NCBI GenBank assembly: GCA_004556005.1
Contig: SFJA01000041.1
Location: 1-18,092, forward strand
Direction of reading: 5' to 3'
DNA length: 18,092 nucleotides
Source of the DNA: Bacteroidales bacterium
Lineage (GTDB): Bacteria > Bacteroidota > Bacteroidia > Bacteroidales > UBA932
Shown: piece by piece, positions 15,865 to 18,092 of the stretch
Layout: every line of letters begins with the position of its first letter
How positions within the stretch are numbered: position 1 is the stretch's first letter
The notes under the pieces: model-generated
The model's input: the letters and a program-made list of their open reading frames with translations, nothing else
What the model was told of the DNA's origin: nothing
The model's database searches: none
Translations under genes and position numbers: made by a program

Positions 15865-16374
15865 TTAAAAAGCGTTTCCTTGCTGGCGGGGAACCCTGAG
15901 GACTTCCATATCCTTAAGGGAGCCGTCCTCTATCTTGAAACGCAGCGCCGTCCTTTCCACCTGCCAGCCCTGCAGACCGGCCGCTCCGGGATTGATGTAC
16001 ATCAAGTTCATCTGCTTGTCATACATCACCTTAAGTATATGCGAATGTCCGCAGAGCAGAATGTCAGGCTTATAAGCGTCAATGAGGGCCAGCGCCCTGG
16101 GATAATAGTGGTCCGGGGAGCCCGCAATATGTGTCATAAGAAGTTTAAGACCTTGTATTTCAAGCAGTTGATGACCAGGAAACCTATACCTGATTTCCTG
16201 TCCGTCACAGTTGCCGCATACTCCCACCACGGGCTTTACAGCCTCAATCTGCCTTACGAACTGCTCTCCTCCCCCGAAGTCACCGCAATGCCAGATGACA
16301 TCCACCGGCTCGAAAAAGCCGGAGAACTGTTCGTCAAAAACTCCGTGAGTATCGCTGATTAGACCTATATACAT
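15865..16374 (-). CDS. YfcE/MJ0936-type metallophosphoesterase
   Basis: A 169-residue cytoplasmic calcineurin-like phosphoesterase. The metal-binding motifs are complete and in order: D8-x-H10 (SDTHG), G31-D32 (WHCGDFGGG), G54-N55-CD (GVCGNCDG), H82 (MTHIAG) and G109-H110-S-H112 (CGHSHI), followed by NPGAAGLQGW. YfcE-type enzymes hydrolyse phosphodiesters in vitro; the natural substrate is unknown. The start is ATG 16374 (MYIGLISDTHG). The frame is open further upstream to 16548, but that part is the galE 3' end in another frame and lacks family character. The gene lies 59 bases after the galE stop, so it could be co-transcribed. The stop TAA falls in an A/T-rich stretch before the next promoter. 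Confidence 0.93.
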   Translation of the reverse strand: MYIGLISDTHGVFDEQFSGFFEPVDVIWHCGDFGGGEQFVRQIEAVKPVVGVCGNCDGQEIRYRFPGHQLLEIQGLKLLMTHIAGSPDHYYPRALALIDAYKPDILLCGHSHILKVMYDKQMNLMYINPGAAGLQGWQVERTALRFKIEDGSLKDMEVLRVPRQQGNAF

Positions 16375-16387
16375 CTTTAGATTCCAT

Positions 16388-16462
16388 TTCCCGGCAAGGC
16401 GCTTCTCCCGCACAACAGTGCCGGCGGTAAATCCTACTGCTTCCCGGCAAGGCGTTTCTCCC
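16388..16462. repeat. 22-base near-identical direct repeat spanning the galE stop
   Basis: TTCCCGGCAAGGCG-C/T-TTCTCCC occurs at 16388-16409 and 16441-16462, offset by 53 bases with one difference. The second copy is the last coding part of galE (EKRLAGK). The first lies between galE and the phosphoesterase and would again read EKRLAGK in an open but probably untranslated frame. The differing base is a synonymous Lys codon change. Confidence 0.85.
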
Positions 16463-17456
16463 AGGCCCAGGCAGCTGCAAGTGTCTCTTCCGTAGAGCGT
16501 TCCGCTTTCCAGCCAAGTTTCTCGTTGGCAAGAGACGGGTCTGCCCAAATGGCAACGACGTCACCTGCGCGGCGTGGGGCGAACTTCCAGTTGAGCTTGA
16601 TTCCGTTGACTTTTTCAAAGGCATTAACGAGTTCGAGAACCGACAGCGGCCTTCCGGTACCTATGTTGAAAATCTCGTAAGGCTGCTCCATCCTGTCGTC
16701 GAGCATCCTTGCCACAGCGCACACGTGCGCCTTTGCAAGATCCACTATATCAATGTAATCGCGCTTGCAGGTGCCGTCCTCGGTCGGATAGTCGTTACCG
16801 AAGATGGAAAGGCATTCGCGCTTGCCGATTGCGGTCTGGGTAATGAACGGAACGAGGTTGTTAGGCACTCCGCGAGGCAACTCTCCGATCAGGGCTGACG
16901 GATGCGCGCCGATAGGATTGAAATACCTCAGGGCAATTCCCCTGACGCCCGGATATGCCGCCACACAGTCGCGCAGGAAGTCCTCGCACATCTGCTTCGT
17001 GTTCCCGTAAGCCGAGGTAGCCGGCTGGCGGGGAGAATTCTCCGTTACCGGCAACTCCTCCGGTTCGCCGTAAACCGTTGCGGACGACGAGAAGAGGACG
17101 TTGCAGCCTTGCTCGCGCGCCATCTGCAGCACGTTCAGGAAAGAACCGAGGTTGTTGGTGTAGTACTTGAGCGGGTCAGAAACCGATTCACCGACGGCTT
17201 TGAATGCAGCAAAGTGGATAACTGCATCTATCTTATTGTCAATAAACAGCTTGCGTACTGCCGCAATGTCGCAGAAATCCATCTCGACAAGCGGAAGCTG
17301 GCGACCTGTGATTTGGCAGACGCCGTTGTAGTTGGTTCTGTCGCAATTGGAAAAGTCATCTGCGATTATGACATCATAGCCGCTCTGGATAAGTTCAACA
17401 GTAACGTGGCTGCCGATAAAGCCGGCACCGCCGGAAACAAGCACGGTCTTTTTCAT
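16434..17456 (-). CDS. galE: UDP-glucose 4-epimerase
   Basis: Interconverts UDP-glucose and UDP-galactose using bound NAD, supplying galactose units for surface polysaccharides. The 340-residue protein starts at ATG 17456 directly before the NAD-binding Rossmann motif GGAGFIGSH (9-17). The SDR catalytic residues are visible: the Ser in SSSATVYG (123-130) and Y150-x3-K154 in SAYGNTKQ. Other GalE marks are HFAAFKAVGESV (81-92), RYFNPIGAHPS and RDYIDIVDLAKAH. Length matches E. coli GalE (338). The frame is open upstream to 17672, but that extension is basic, unlike the family, and lies over ispF. A -7 element TACATTTG sits 36 bases upstream. The phosphoesterase gene follows after 59 bases. Confidence 0.97.
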   Translation of the reverse strand: MKKTVLVSGGAGFIGSHVTVELIQSGYDVIIADDFSNCDRTNYNGVCQITGRQLPLVEMDFCDIAAVRKLFIDNKIDAVIHFAAFKAVGESVSDPLKYYTNNLGSFLNVLQMAREQGCNVLFSSSATVYGEPEELPVTENSPRQPATSAYGNTKQMCEDFLRDCVAAYPGVRGIALRYFNPIGAHPSALIGELPRGVPNNLVPFITQTAIGKRECLSIFGNDYPTEDGTCKRDYIDIVDLAKAHVCAVARMLDDRMEQPYEIFNIGTGRPLSVLELVNAFEKVNGIKLNWKFAPRRAGDVVAIWADPSLANEKLGWKAERSTEETLAAAWAWEKRLAGKQ

Positions 17457-17492
17457 ATTATGTATGGTTTGATTCAAGTCAAAATAAACAAA

Positions 17493-17500
17493 CAAATGTA
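17493..17500 (-). promoter_or_regulatory. Bacteroidota -7 promoter element for galE
   Basis: The minus strand reads TACATTTG (TAnnTTTG), 36 bases before the galE ATG at 17456. No -33 TTTG is seen at the ideal spacing. Confidence 0.5.
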
Positions 17501-17521
17501 GTAAAAAATGACAAGAATTGC

Positions 17522-17529
17522 TACCTTCG
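17522..17529 (+). promoter_or_regulatory. Possible -7 promoter element for ispF
   Basis: TACCTTCG is one base off TAnnTTTG and lies 16 bases before the ispF ATG at 17546. It is back-to-back with the galE promoter in the 89-base gap between the two starts. No good -33 match. Confidence 0.4.
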
Positions 17530-17545
17530 CAAAAAATGAAACAGG

Positions 17546-18019
17546 ATGGAATGGAGAATCGGACAAGGATATGACGTGCACGCGATTGCCGAAGGACTGA
17601 CGATGCATCTGGGCGGCGTGACCGTTTCGGACCAGATAGGTTTCGTCGCACACTCAGACGGCGACGTCGCAATCCACGCCCTCTGCGATGCCCTGCTGGG
17701 CGCCCTCGCGCTCGGCGACATAGGCAAGCACTTCCCGGACAACTCCGACCGCTGGAAAGGGATTGACAGTCGAATTCTCCTGCGGCAGGTGGTCGGAATG
17801 CTGGCCGAGAGGGGCTGGAAGCCGGGCAACGTGGACATCACCATCGCGCTCCCGAAAATCGGCAGTTTCGTTCCGGCGATGCGTGAAGTTCTGGCGGCCG
17901 ATATGGGCATAGACCCTGACAAGGTAAGCGTTAAGGCGACTACTACAGAAAGACTTGGATTTGTCGGCCGTGGAGAGGGCTGCGAAGTCTGGGCGATTGC
18001 GCTGGTAGTTAAGGAGTGA
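17546..18019 (+). CDS. ispF: 2-C-methyl-D-erythritol 2,4-cyclodiphosphate synthase
   Basis: Catalyses the cyclisation step of the MEP (non-mevalonate) isoprenoid pathway, releasing CMP, as a zinc-dependent homotrimer. The 157-residue protein has the signature metal ligands D10-V-H12 (GYDVHA), the AHSDGDVAIHALCDALLGA segment at about 35-53, GDIGKHFPD at about 58-66, and the C-terminal KATTTERLGFVGRGEG. Length is typical. The start ATG 17546 follows AAACAGG, a weak ribosome site. Another ATG ten bases upstream is out of frame. The gene is divergent from galE with no obvious functional link. A large AT-rich hairpin follows 28 bases after the stop. Confidence 0.97.
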   Translation: MEWRIGQGYDVHAIAEGLTMHLGGVTVSDQIGFVAHSDGDVAIHALCDALLGALALGDIGKHFPDNSDRWKGIDSRILLRQVVGMLAERGWKPGNVDITIALPKIGSFVPAMREVLAADMGIDPDKVSVKATTTERLGFVGRGEGCEVWAIALVVKE

Positions 18020-18046
18020 TTGCGGGCGTTAGTGGCACTATTGGCT

Positions 18047-18082
18047 TAATATGCAAGATTTTTAACAAAAATTTGCATATTA
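18047..18082. repeat. AT-rich inverted repeat after ispF
   Basis: Arms TAATATGCAA (18047-18056) and TTGCATATTA (18073-18082) are perfect complements. The inner ATTTTT (18058-18063) and AAAAAT (18067-18072) extend the stem to 16 pairs with one bulged G and a three-base loop. It could terminate ispF transcription. The right arm also contains TTTGCATATTATC, which could be the -33 region of a promoter just beyond the window. Confidence 0.7.
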
Positions 18083-18092
18083 TCAAAAATTG

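Noticed and set aside
16375..16548. N-terminal extension of the phosphoesterase across the galE end
   Set aside because: The family starts at the SDTHG strand (ATG 16374); the extension is only the galE 3' end read in another frame.
17457..17672. N-terminal extension of galE by 72 residues
   Set aside because: It precedes the NAD-binding motif that should be at the N terminus, runs across two promoters and overlaps ispF.

Overview
The window reads as chromosomal DNA of a member of the Bacteroidota, most likely Bacteroidales. The signs are: Bacteroidota-type promoters (-7 element TAnnTTTG, in one case exactly 19 bases from a -33 TTTG); an OstA-like protein encoded beside SurA-type periplasmic chaperones; a MutL-rhomboid cluster headed by a small protein starting with an FNY-x4-YNPEEEE motif; short A-rich leaders; and a small lipoprotein with a Bacteroidota-style signal peptide. 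I see no tRNA, rRNA, CRISPR array, transposase, integrase or phage gene. This is mostly core chromosome, with 15 genes of which 13 are on the minus strand.

Region 1 (1-10414, all minus strand) is an envelope-biogenesis block. In transcription order it holds: a secreted SH3-NlpC/P60 endopeptidase; a small helical protein; a PBP4-type D-Ala-D-Ala carboxypeptidase (DacB); a SurA-related lipoprotein without a visible rotamase domain; SurA with two parvulin domains; a very long OstA/LptA-like protein broken by an apparent one-base frameshift; an OPT-family transporter; and a GT2-like glycosyltransferase that runs off the left edge. Gaps are mostly under 20 bases or are overlaps, so this is probably one transcription unit from the small helical protein onward, with an extra promoter-like element before the SurA-like lipoprotein. 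The products would handle peptidoglycan trimming, outer-membrane protein folding and envelope lipid or LPS transport.

Region 2 (10415-15535) holds radA on the plus strand, divergent from the NlpC gene, and facing it an operon on the minus strand: small membrane protein, mutL, rhomboid protease, tsaC. RadA and MutL are DNA repair proteins. TsaC makes the precursor for the t6A modification of tRNA. MutL has lost the residues of the usual C-terminal endonuclease site. The ends of radA and tsaC overlap by 11 bases.

Region 3 (15535-18092) holds a monocistronic 75-residue cysteine-rich lipoprotein under a near-consensus promoter, a YfcE/MJ0936-type phosphoesterase, galE, and the divergent isoprenoid gene ispF. 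An AT-rich hairpin follows ispF at the right edge.

I found no multi-gene defence or mobile system. The most unusual items are the cysteine-rich lipoprotein with its tandem internal repeat, the frameshifted low-complexity tail of the OstA-like protein and its 98-base overlap with the next gene, the degenerate MutL nuclease site, the two promoters that sit only six bases before an ATG, and a 22-base near-repeat of the galE 3' end just beyond its stop codon.
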